NCBI RefSeq assembly: GCF_017592555.1
Contig: NZ_JAGFNS010000027.1
Coordinates: 62,001 to 126,000, forward strand
Length of the DNA: 64,000 bases
From: Actinoplanes flavus
GTDB taxonomy: Bacteria; Actinomycetota; Actinomycetes; Mycobacteriales; Micromonosporaceae
Direction: 5' to 3'
Below, piece by piece: positions 25,564 through 38,206 of the stretch; the stretch's first letter is position 1, and each line of letters starts with the position of its first letter. The translations under genes and the position numbers were made by a program. Under the pieces are notes generated by a model. It searched no databases. It saw only the letters and a program-made list of their open reading frames with translations, and had not been told where the DNA came from.

Positions 25564-27020
25564 CAGAAGATCTCCGCCACGCCGGACTCCTGCAGGGGGT
25601 GTGGGCCGCTACGGCGGCCGGGGCGTTCGCCGCACAGGCGGGGAGTGGGGAAGATCTTGCCGGGGTTGGCCAGGCCCCCGGGGTCGAAGGCGCAGCGGAC
25701 CAGCTGCATGGTGTCCAGGTCGGTGTCGCTGAACATGCGCGGCATGTAGTGGGCCTTCTCGACGCCGACGCCGTGTTCGCCGGTGATCGAGCCGCCGTAC
25801 TCGATGCAGAGGTCGATGATGGCGCCGGAGACCGTCTCGGCGCGGTCCTCCTCGCCGCGGACCCGGGCGTCGAACAGGACCAGCGGGTGCAGGTTGCCGT
25901 CGCCGGCGTGGAAGACGTTGGCGACCCGGACGCCGTGCGAGGAGGCCACCTCGTCGATGCGGCGCAGCACCTCGGGCAGCGCGGTCCGGGGGATCACCCC
26001 GTCCTGGACGATGTAGTCGGGGCTGATCCGGCCGACCGCCGCGAACGCCGACTTGCGGCCCCGCCAGATCAGCTGCCGCTCGTCGTCGTCGGCGGCCACC
26101 CGGGTCTCGAAGGCGCCGTTCTCGGCACAGAGCCGGCTCACCTCGTCGAACTGGGCGGCGACCTCGGCCGACGGCCCGTCCAGCTCGACGATCAGGACGG
26201 CGCCCGCACCGGCCGGATAGCCGCAGTGGACCGCGGCCTCGGCGGCCTCGATGGAGAGCGCGTCCATCATCTCGATGGCGGCCGGCACCACCCCGGCCGC
26301 GATGATCGCCGAGGTGGCGGCGCCCGCCTGGTCGGTGCCGTGGAACGCGGCGAGCAGCGTGCGCACGGTCTCCGGCAGCCGGGTCAGCCGCACCGTCACC
26401 TCGGTGGCGACCCCGAGCGTGCCCTCCGAGCCGACGAACGCGCCGAGCAGGTCGTAGCCGGGGGTGTCCGGGGCGGCCCCGCCGAGCCGGACCAGGTCGC
26501 CGTCCGGCGTGACCACCTCCAGCCCGGTCACGTGGTTGGTGGTGAAGCCGTACTTGAGGCAGTGGGCGCCGCCCGCGTTCTCCGCCACGTTGCCGCCGAT
26601 CGAGCAGATCTGCTGGCTGGACGGGTCCGGAGCGTAGTAGTAGCCGTGCTCCTTCGACACCGTCGACACCTGGAGGTTGACGACGCCGGGCTGGACGACG
26701 GCCCGCTCGTCCTCCGGCCGCAGCGACAGGATCTCCCGCAACTGGGAGGTCACGATGAGCACCCCCGCGGCGTGCGGCAGCGCCCCACCGGACAGGCCGG
26801 TGCCGGAGCCGCGGGCCACGAACGGCACGCCCGCCTCGGCGCACGCGCGGACCACGGCGGCGACCTCGCCGGCGGTGTGCGGCAGGGCGACCAGCGCCGG
26901 GATCACCCGGTAATGGGCGAGGCCGTCACACTCGTAGGTCCGCAACTGCTGCCGGTCGGTGAGCACCTGGTCCGGGCTCATCTCGGCTCGCAACCGCACG
27001 GCCAGGGCATCGATGCTCAT
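25563..27020 (-). CDS. glcD: Glycolate oxidase subunit GlcD (FAD-linked oxidase)
   Basis: The 485-residue catalytic flavoprotein has a PCMH FAD-binding domain (FVARGSGTGLSGGALP, VQPGVVNLQVS, YYAPDPSSQQICSIGGNVAENAGG) and an FAD-oxidase C-terminal domain with HAGDGNLHPLVLF and SITGEHGVGVEKAHYM. These catalytic histidine motifs are shared with D-lactate dehydrogenases. ATG 27020 is chosen because GGAGG lies seven bases upstream. It is the first gene of a three-gene operon. Glyoxylate made here could feed central metabolism; no malate synthase or regulator is adjacent. Confidence 0.93.
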   Translation of the reverse strand: MSIDALAVRLRAEMSPDQVLTDRQQLRTYECDGLAHYRVIPALVALPHTAGEVAAVVRACAEAGVPFVARGSGTGLSGGALPHAAGVLIVTSQLREILSLRPEDERAVVQPGVVNLQVSTVSKEHGYYYAPDPSSQQICSIGGNVAENAGGAHCLKYGFTTNHVTGLEVVTPDGDLVRLGGAAPDTPGYDLLGAFVGSEGTLGVATEVTVRLTRLPETVRTLLAAFHGTDQAGAATSAIIAAGVVPAAIEMMDALSIEAAEAAVHCGYPAGAGAVLIVELDGPSAEVAAQFDEVSRLCAENGAFETRVAADDDERQLIWRGRKSAFAAVGRISPDYIVQDGVIPRTALPEVLRRIDEVASSHGVRVANVFHAGDGNLHPLVLFDARVRGEEDRAETVSGAIIDLCIEYGGSITGEHGVGVEKAHYMPRMFSDTDLDTMQLVRCAFDPGGLANPGKIFPTPRLCGERPGRRSGPHPLQESGVAEIF

Positions 27021-27143
27021 CGCGGACCTCCTCGGCGTCACTGCCCACGGCTCACGCTAACCGCGATCGTCCCGCCGCGCGATGGGAAGCCGGCCGGATC
27101 GACCGCCCGCGTTTTCCGGCCGGCGGTCTGGCACTATTGCCGG

Positions 27144-27830
27144 ATGCTCCAGACCGCCAGACCCCTCCGTGCCGTCCTGGGCGCCGCCTGCGCCCTGGTC
27201 CTGGCGGCCGGGTGCAGCTCCTCGGACGACCCCGACGAGAGCCTGATCACCGCGACCACCATGCGCGGCGCGTTCCTGCAGCCCACCGAGATCGGCCCGG
27301 CCTGGGCGGCCCCGGAGGAGAGCGCGAACCCGCAGCAGATGGTCAGCTTCTGCGGCGGCACGAGCACACCACCGCAGGTTCCGCCGGGCGCCGAGGTGGT
27401 GACGTCGTCGGCCGCCGACGAGGGGGAGAAGGGCGCGCAGACCCTCCACCAGACCGCTCTGGTCTTCGCCGACGAGGCGAGCGCGACGGCCGGGCAGGAG
27501 CTGCTGCGGGTGGTCGCCGACCAGTGCCCGCCCTCGGCGAGTGTGGCGGCGACCCAGACCGCCGACCGCAACGAGCCGGCCTACACCGAGACGGCCGAGG
27601 TGCGCGATCTCAGTGAGGGCGCCTGGTCCGGGTTCGTGATCGTCCGCCACAAGCTGTACGAGTCGGAGCACCCCGGCACCGCCGACACCGCCGTGTCCGT
27701 GCTGCGCACCCGCAACGTGGTGCTCGTCGGCACGTACGCCATCTACCGGCTGGAGAACAAGACCCCGTCGCCGGGCTTCGAGGCCGACTGGCAGCGGCTG
27801 GTCGGTTCGGTCGTGCAGCGGGTGGGATAG
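27144..27830 (+). CDS. Lipoprotein of unknown function
   Basis: The 228-residue lipoprotein has a short leader and lipobox LAAGC (Cys24) followed by SSSDDPDES. The mature part reads as an alpha/beta extracellular domain with two further cysteines (FCGGTS, DQCPPSASV) that may form a disulfide. Its overall pattern (FLQPTEIGPAWAAP, ATAGQELLRVVADQCP, SVLRTRNVVLVGTY) recalls the PknH-like extracellular sensor domains of actinobacteria, but this is tentative. ATG 27144 has only a weak site. It is divergent from glcD with 123 bases between. Confidence 0.75.
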   Translation: MLQTARPLRAVLGAACALVLAAGCSSSDDPDESLITATTMRGAFLQPTEIGPAWAAPEESANPQQMVSFCGGTSTPPQVPPGAEVVTSSAADEGEKGAQTLHQTALVFADEASATAGQELLRVVADQCPPSASVAATQTADRNEPAYTETAEVRDLSEGAWSGFVIVRHKLYESEHPGTADTAVSVLRTRNVVLVGTYAIYRLENKTPSPGFEADWQRLVGSVVQRVG

Positions 27831-28096
27831 ACACACGGACAAACGTCGTCTAATGTTCGCGGTGCGCCGTTGCGAGTTCTTCCCCCGTGGAATTCGCAGC
27901 GGCGCCCTTACTTCTGCCGGGTTTTCCGTCGCCGTGCGCGTTGCTGCGCGGAGAGGGCGCGAACCGCGCAGACATCTCCGTACCCGTGTGGAAAAGTCCA
28001 CGGGACTGTTAACTATTCACTCCGGACGTGCTTAGCCTTACGAATCCCAGGGCAGGACTTGGTATCCGCCGCGGATTCTTCACCGGAGGTAGGGGC

Positions 28097-30775
<2,679 letters not shown>

Positions 30776-30792
30776 TCACTACTCACTCAGCC

Positions 30793-30830
30793 GGGGGGGG
30801 GGGGGGGGGGGGCCCCCGCCCCCCCCCCCC
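30793..30830. repeat. Homopolymer tract G20-C5-G-C12
   Basis: Twenty consecutive G residues (30793-30812) are followed by five C, one G and twelve C. The two runs are complementary and could fold into a very stable hairpin, act as a terminator for ppdK, or form a G-quadruplex. Such a run may also vary in length between cells or be a sequencing artefact. Confidence 0.8.
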
Positions 30831-31274
30831 GCCCAACCCCTTTTCCGGTACGCGCACCGCCGCCCCCCGAAGCACCTTCCCCGCTCCGCCGGTTCACGCG
30901 ACCGATTGCCGTCCCCCAGCCCGTGCCGCGCGTTCCGGGCTGAGCTCGGGAGTCCAGCCGTCCCTCCGGCCAGACCGTGTTCTCCATCCCCGCCATACCT
31001 GGCGGGGACGCATGATCGGCATTACCGCAACTCCCGATCGATCATGGTGCGGTGACCACCCCTTGACCCGAGGGCGCTGAGACAGCCGATCGTGTTCACC
31101 GGACGGCTCGTACCGCGTGTGAAAACCCGGCGCTGTCGCCCTCATCCCGAAGCCGGGGACGCGACCGAGGGCTCGCCGTGCCGCTGGTGGTCATTCACCT
31201 GCTGGGCCGTGAGATTTCGCCTCAGCACTGACGACCTGCTGGACAAGGCTTCCCCGTTCCGAGGAGAGACGGGA
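30831..31274. other. Non-coding gap after ppdK
   Basis: No gene is supported here. It contains a hairpin TCCCCGCC/GGCGGGGA (30987-30994 with 31001-31008, 6-base loop), which may be a terminator. A second inverted repeat follows, CATGATCG/CGATCATG (31011-31018 with 31039-31046). The rest is unremarkable. Confidence 0.5.
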
Positions 31275-32111
31275 TCAGAGAGTCGCTGCGAGGGCGTAGA
31301 AGAGGGGGATGCGTGGGGCGTCGTCGGGGAGGCGCCAGAAGCCGGTGGCGGTGGGGTGCATGTGCGGCCAGCGGGGCCAGGGGATCTCGTCGCTCTCGTG
31401 CAGGGAGCGGATGGTCAGACCGGCCCGGACCAGGGACGTCACCACCTCGCCCAGACCGTGGGACCACTCGTAGCTGACGGTGGCACCGGTCAGGGGCGGG
31501 CCGTCGGTGTAGGTGCGGGTGGCGTCGAGCTCAGCGGCGCCACGGCCGGCGAGGTAGTCCTTGCGGAGCAGCAGGGACTGGTCGTCGGCGGAGCCCGGAA
31601 CCAGGCCGATCGACTGGAGCAGCGGATGGAACTCGACCACGTAGAGTGATCCGCCGGGCTTCAGGAGTCGCTTGATCACGCCGGCCCAACGATCCAGGTC
31701 CGGTAGGTAGCAGAGCGCGCCCTTCCCGGTGTAGACCAGGTCGAAACCGCGGCCGGGCAGGGCCTCTACCGCGTCGTAGACGTTGGCGTGGACGTACTCG
31801 ATCGGCAGGCCGGCGTCGGCGGCCAGCTTGCGCGCTGTCCGGACGGCGGCGCTGGACAGGTCCAGGCCGGTCACCGAGCGTGCTCCCCGGCGGGCGAACG
31901 CGGCGGTCTCGGTGCCGAGGTGGCACTGCAGATGCAGGACATCACGGCCGCGCAGATCGCCCATGTCGGACCACTCGTAGTCGGCGAACCAGCTCTCCGG
32001 GTCGCGCCCGGCCACGTCGTAGAACCGGCTCGCCGCGTGGATGGGCGTGCGCTCGTCCCAATTCGCCTCGATGGCGGCCATGCGATCGCGGGTGGCGTCG
32101 TCGAAGGTCAT
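31275..32111 (-). CDS. Class I SAM-dependent methyltransferase
   Basis: The 278-residue protein has a Rossmann-like methyltransferase core: GRDVLHLQCHLGTETAAFARRG (motif I), VTGLDLSSAAV (motif II), FDLVYTGKGALCYLPDLDRWAGVIKRLLKPGG and YVVEFHP. The C-terminal part (YEWSHGLGEVVTSLVRAGL, then EIPWPRWPHM) is typical of uncharacterised small-molecule methyltransferases of the UbiE/YxbB type. ATG 32111 has AGGAG six bases upstream. The reading frame continues further upstream through a tandem-repeat region but there is no start signal for it. The substrate is unknown. Confidence 0.85.
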   Translation of the reverse strand: MTFDDATRDRMAAIEANWDERTPIHAASRFYDVAGRDPESWFADYEWSDMGDLRGRDVLHLQCHLGTETAAFARRGARSVTGLDLSSAAVRTARKLAADAGLPIEYVHANVYDAVEALPGRGFDLVYTGKGALCYLPDLDRWAGVIKRLLKPGGSLYVVEFHPLLQSIGLVPGSADDQSLLLRKDYLAGRGAAELDATRTYTDGPPLTGATVSYEWSHGLGEVVTSLVRAGLTIRSLHESDEIPWPRWPHMHPTATGFWRLPDDAPRIPLFYALAATL

Positions 32112-32362
32112 CGAACTCCTTTTCCGGCCCGGCTCCGCCGGACGGGACGTTTCTCGTCGAAGGTGGGGCGGGCCGGTTTGTGTCTGGGCTCGGCTTTGCT
32201 GGGCGGATCGGTGTCTGTCGTCGAGGTGGGGCGGGTCGGCTCGCGTCCGGGCCGGGCTCTGCCGGGCGGGGCCGGTGTCTTGTCGTCGGGGGTGGAGCGG
32301 GCCGTATCGCCTCCGGGCTGGGTTTGCCGAGGGGTGGGTGTTTCGTAGTCGGGGTGGGGCGG
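32112..32362. repeat. Degenerate tandem repeat, about 63-66 bases, four copies
   Basis: The block ending in GGTGGGGCGGG recurs at about 32161, 32224, 32290 and 32352, each preceded by a similar GGGC-CGG-CTCTGCCGG-GTGTCTCGTCGT-like stretch. It fills the whole space between the start of one minus-strand gene and the end of the next. Confidence 0.7.
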
Positions 32363-33817
32363 TCAGCTCGCGGCGTCGGCGTGGGTGCCGTCGATCACCG
32401 AGGGTGGGCTGGCGCCGGGTGGGGTGGCGCACATGAACGCGCTGGTGACGGCCTGGTGCAGGTGGTGAGCTATGCGTGGGCCGGACGAGGCCAGCAGCTC
32501 GGTGACGGCGTGCTCCAGGACGGCTGCGGCGGTCGGCCAGTCGGCGACGGCGGCGGCGCTCAGATGTCGGGCGGCGTCGGCCGGGCGATGCCGGAAGAGC
32601 AGCGTGGACAGCTCGGGAACCGGTGGGCCGGCGGCGGCCCGGACGGCCTGCGGGGTGGCGTAGGCGGCGCCGGCCAGGACGGCGAGCGGATCGGTGTAAC
32701 CGGCGTCGGCCAGGATGAGCAGGGCCTCGCGGTCGTCACGGGCGGTGGCCTCGGCGCGGACCCGGCCGGCCAGGGCCGCGACGATCGGGGTGTCGGCGTT
32801 GTGGCGGACGATCCCCGCATACGCCGGCAGGCGAGCCGGATCGAGCGGGGCGGGCACCGGCTCCGGGGTCAGGTCGTCGGCCCCCAGCTGGTGGGCGCGG
32901 ACGGTGCGGGCGGTGATCCGGGCGTGCAGGCGGTAGACCGGGTCGGCGACCGGCAGCTCCGGACCGCCGAGGATCTGCTCGTTCGCCGAGACGACCGCCG
33001 CCGCCACGGCGCTGCTGCTCGCCGGGGTCTGCCGGATGGTGTGGTGCGCGTGGGCGAGAGCGGGATCGGGCCGCCGGCCGGCCAGGCGCTGGGCGGTGTA
33101 GCGGTCGGAAGCGTCGCACGCATAGGCCTCCCGGTAGACGGCGCTCAACCCGGGCAGGTCGGCGAGCAGGGCCCGGCCCAGGTCGGGCGAGAGGTCGAGG
33201 ACGCCGATCGCGGTGTCGAACCGGGCCCGGTGATCGGGCCGCAGGTAGGCCAGGACGTCACGGTCGTGGACGGTCGCGCCGCCAGGCCAGGACCGCGCCG
33301 GCATCCGGGTGATCAGGTGCCGCAGCCGGGACCAGGCGTGGGCCTCGCCCTCCAGGTCGTGGACCCGGACGGCGGCGCGGACCAGCGCGCAGTGGGCGAC
33401 GGCGGCCTCGCCGGGATCCTCGATCAGGGTGGCCAGGGCGGTCGCGGTGTGCCGGTCGGTGGGCGCCAGATGGGTGACGAAGACGCGCAGGAGGCGGGCC
33501 AGTGAATGCGGGTTGCCCGGGTGGGGCGGCGCCGGAAGGAGGGCCCGGGGCAGGTCGGCGGGCGTGGTGAACAGGTGACGGCTGGGGTCGGCGGGCTGCT
33601 CGCTCCGGCGCGGGTCCGAAGCGACCGGGGTGGAGAGAAGGCCCCGGAGCACGCTCAGGTGCAGGATCCGCGGCAGGTCGGCCCCGGCGTCGAGGGCGGT
33701 CGCCAGAGCGTCGTCGAGCAGGCACCGGAAGTGTTCGTCGGAGCCATGGCGGGTGTGCAGGGACAGCCGCAGCGTGCGGTCGAGGGTGGTCACGCCGTGA
33801 TCTTCGGTCGCGGTCAC
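32363..33817 (-). CDS. Large hypothetical protein, 484 residues
   Basis: GTG 33817 with GGAGGA just upstream opens a long, well-biased frame (GTG 33793 is an alternative). The protein is soluble, Ala/Leu/Arg-rich and almost entirely helical, with no signal peptide or membrane segment. Repeated helix pairs such as DADLPRILHLSVLRGLL-like, LARLLRVFVTHLAP and HCALVRAAVRVHDLEGEAHAWSRLRHLI suggest a helical-repeat (HEAT/TPR-like) solenoid. I recognise no family. It is Pro/His-rich near residues 80-110. It has no evident operon partners; the downstream gap is made of tandem repeats. Confidence 0.75.
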   Translation of the reverse strand: MTATEDHGVTTLDRTLRLSLHTRHGSDEHFRCLLDDALATALDAGADLPRILHLSVLRGLLSTPVASDPRRSEQPADPSRHLFTTPADLPRALLPAPPHPGNPHSLARLLRVFVTHLAPTDRHTATALATLIEDPGEAAVAHCALVRAAVRVHDLEGEAHAWSRLRHLITRMPARSWPGGATVHDRDVLAYLRPDHRARFDTAIGVLDLSPDLGRALLADLPGLSAVYREAYACDASDRYTAQRLAGRRPDPALAHAHHTIRQTPASSSAVAAAVVSANEQILGGPELPVADPVYRLHARITARTVRAHQLGADDLTPEPVPAPLDPARLPAYAGIVRHNADTPIVAALAGRVRAEATARDDREALLILADAGYTDPLAVLAGAAYATPQAVRAAAGPPVPELSTLLFRHRPADAARHLSAAAVADWPTAAAVLEHAVTELLASSGPRIAHHLHQAVTSAFMCATPPGASPPSVIDGTHADAAS

Positions 33818-33997
33818 GAGTCCTCCGATCGATGTGTGTGGCTGCTGGGCTGCTGCGCGGAATGCTACCGGCCGGGTACGACAAGTCACGGTCCGTCGCC
33901 GACCCGGCCGGGTGGAGCGGAGCCGATCGGGCCGAAAACGTCAGGGGGCGGGTCTAGGTTCGAGGGGATCGCGAATTCGACGACCCTGGAGTGTCAG

Positions 33998-34408
33998 ATG
34001 ACGTCCCGGCTCAATCCCTACCTGGCGTTCAACGGAAACGCGCGCGAGGCCATCGAGTTCTATCAATCGGTCTTCGGTGGCGACCTGAAGATCCACACGT
34101 TCGGCCAGTTCGGCTCGCCGGATCCGGCCATCGCCGACCAGGTGATGCACGCCCAGCTCGAGACGCCGCAGGGCTACACCCTGATGGTGTCCGACACCCC
34201 GCCGGGCATGAGCCGCACTCCGGGCGACAACATCACCGTCAGCCTCAGCGGCGAGGACGCTGACGAGCTGCGCAAGGCCTGGGAGGGGCTCTCGCCGGGC
34301 GGCACGATCGGCGTGCCGCTGGAGAAGCAGATGTGGGGTGACGAGTTCGGTCAGCTGGTCGACCGGTTCGGCATCCCATGGATGGTCAACATCGTCGGAG
34401 GCGGGTAG
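33998..34408 (+). CDS. VOC family (PhnB-like) protein
   Basis: The 136-residue protein of the vicinal oxygen chelate fold is close to the PhnB/YjdN type: LNPYLAFNGNAREAIEFYQSVFGG, HAQLETPQGYTLMVSDTPP and LEKQMWGDEFGQLVDRFGIPWMVNI. Proteins of this type are small dimeric domains, some with glyoxalase-like or resistance roles; the function here is unknown. GGAG at 33987-33990 is correctly spaced from ATG 33998. It is a monocistronic unit. Confidence 0.88.
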   Translation: MTSRLNPYLAFNGNAREAIEFYQSVFGGDLKIHTFGQFGSPDPAIADQVMHAQLETPQGYTLMVSDTPPGMSRTPGDNITVSLSGEDADELRKAWEGLSPGGTIGVPLEKQMWGDEFGQLVDRFGIPWMVNIVGGG

Positions 34409-34464
34409 CGGCGCGGGTGGGCGGCCCCGGCGGCGCTGGGGCTGTCCACAGTCGGGGCCGGAGG

Positions 34465-34881
34465 TCAGGCGGTAGCGGCTTCCAGGACCTCACGGATGGG
34501 CTGGAGGGCGGCGAGCGCCTTCGGTAGCCCGTCCTCCCACTGCTCGGCCCACTCGGAGTCGTCGCCGGCCACCCGGTCCAGGGCGCGCAGGGCCAGGGCG
34601 GGCAGGTCGCCCGGCAGGTCGAGGGTGCCACCCTCGGTGAGGGAATCCGCGGCGTAGGAGTTGATCAGCGCCGTGCCGCCGGGCAGCAGCGAGGCGATCA
34701 CGGCCGCTGCGGCGACGACCTGGCTGCCGGAGTCCTGTTCGAGGTATTCGCCCTCGTGCAGGGCCTCCTCGAGGGTCTTGCGGAGTAGTCCGGCGCGTTC
34801 GCCGGGGGCGGCCTCGTGCAGGTCGCCGCTCCAGTCGGCGGCGTCGTCGTTGTCGAACGGCCCGAAGCCCCAGGCGCCCAT
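34465..34881 (-). CDS. DUF4259 domain protein
   Basis: The 138-residue soluble protein opens with MGAWGFGPFDNDDAADW, the hallmark of DUF4259. The helical, acidic remainder (KTLEEALHEGEYLEQDSGSQVVAAAAVIASLLPGG, RALDRVAGDDSEWAEQWED) also fits the family. Its role is unknown. It is monocistronic on the minus strand; no strong ribosome binding site was seen, but the conserved N terminus fixes the start. Confidence 0.9.
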   Translation of the reverse strand: MGAWGFGPFDNDDAADWSGDLHEAAPGERAGLLRKTLEEALHEGEYLEQDSGSQVVAAAAVIASLLPGGTALINSYAADSLTEGGTLDLPGDLPALALRALDRVAGDDSEWAEQWEDGLPKALAALQPIREVLEAATA

Positions 34882-35277
34882 TCGTATCCTCCCGTGTGAT
34901 GCGTGTCGTCGTGTTCGGGAGATGATCTCACGCTTCTCGGCAACTCCGAATGTGACGGTGTTACATCACGCTGAGTGATAATCGGGTTCCGTGTCACTCT
35001 TCCGACAAGGATCTCGGAAGGGTGTCCCGAATAGTGCGACGGAATGGCGTTCCCGCTGCTCAGAAATGGTGGGAAGGGGTGCGCGTGGTCGATGGATTTG
35101 GGGCTTGTGACCAATCTTCGGGTGGCTGGTCCACTGTGGCTGCCGACACGAAACGCAATCCTCGGGGTGACTGCGTGATCACAGTGGTGCTTAGACTCCG
35201 GAGAAATCGACATCAGGCGAGCCGGGGGGCTCGTGCGCCGCCGTGCGCCCATGATGTTGCTTGAGGGGGAGAGCGAC
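34882..35277. other. Intergenic region before the YceI gene
   Basis: The roughly 400 bases between divergent genes are relatively A/T-rich at 34910-35060. An inverted repeat CCACTGTG/CACAGTGG (35131-35138 with 35180-35187) lies about 100 bases before the YceI start and might be regulatory. I see no supported gene and no clear -35/-10 pair. Confidence 0.45.
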
Positions 35278-35949
35278 GTGACGGTCGACCGGCCGATCCG
35301 TGAGTGGAACGGCCTGATCATTCCGGACCCAGGGGTTTACACACTGGACGAAGCCCACAAGAGGATCGGCTTCGAGGCACAGCACATGATGGTCAGCCCG
35401 ATCCGGGGCGAATTCGCGAAAGGCAGCGCGACGATCGTGGTGGCGGGGGACCCGCTGCGGTCGTCGATCGACGCGACCATTCAAGCGGACTCGATCAACA
35501 CTCACAACGCGGAGCGGGACGCACACCTGTCCAGCCCGGATTTCTTGGACGTGCGACGCTATCCGACATTGAGGTACCGCAGCACCGGCATCGCCTGGGA
35601 ATCGGACAGTGATCCGATCTTCCACTGGGCCCGTCTGCGTAACAATCCGCTCAGCCGCAGGGGGACCGCCGCCGATCTGCCGCCCGCGGCGACCCACGCC
35701 TCCGGCCGATTCGTGATCCAGGGTTATCTGACGGTCAGGAACGTGAGCCGGCAGATCGACATGCACATGGAGTTCGGTGGGGCCCGCCGCGATCCGTACG
35801 GCCGGGAGATCTTCGGTTTCAGCGCCACCGCCGAGATCGACCGTGCGGACTACGGCCTCATCTGGAACGTGATGCTGGAGGCGGGCGGCGTCCTGGTCGG
35901 CAGGAAGATCCGCATCGAGATCGCCGGCGAGGCCATCCGCGACTCCTGA
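35278..35949 (+). CDS. YceI family protein
   Basis: The 223-residue lipocalin-like beta-barrel protein belongs to the YceI family, whose members bind isoprenoids or other amphiphiles. Characteristic stretches are YTLDEAHKRIGFEAQHMMVSPIRG, DATIQADSINTHNAERDAHLSSPDFLD, PTLRYRSTGI and GFSATAEIDRADYGL. No signal peptide is present, unlike the periplasmic E. coli protein, so it is probably cytoplasmic, as is common in actinobacteria. GTG 35278 is chosen over ATG 35251 because GAGGGGGAG lies at the right distance. A strong bidirectional terminator follows. Confidence 0.92.
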   Translation: MTVDRPIREWNGLIIPDPGVYTLDEAHKRIGFEAQHMMVSPIRGEFAKGSATIVVAGDPLRSSIDATIQADSINTHNAERDAHLSSPDFLDVRRYPTLRYRSTGIAWESDSDPIFHWARLRNNPLSRRGTAADLPPAATHASGRFVIQGYLTVRNVSRQIDMHMEFGGARRDPYGREIFGFSATAEIDRADYGLIWNVMLEAGGVLVGRKIRIEIAGEAIRDS

Positions 35950-35968
35950 CCGGCCCGGTACCAGCCGG

Positions 35969-36002
35969 CCCGTGTGGCCCGGACGGATCCGGGCCACACG
36001 GG
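35969..36002. terminator. Bidirectional terminator hairpin
   Basis: CCCGTGTGGCCCGG (35969-35982) and CCGGGCCACACGGG (35989-36002) form a perfect 14-bp stem with a 6-base loop, between the convergent YceI and recQ genes. Confidence 0.75.
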
Positions 36003-36022
36003 CGAGGCGACACGTTCGGGAC

Positions 36023-38170
<2,148 letters not shown>

Positions 38171-38206
38171 CCCGCGAAGTCTAGAGAGCCGAACGGATGA
38201 TCGGAT

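Noticed and set aside
32112..32432. N-terminal extension of the methyltransferase gene through the tandem repeats
   Set aside because: ATG 32111 has a proper AGGAG site and begins the conserved domain; the upstream codons are Arg/Pro/His-rich repeat sequence without a start signal.
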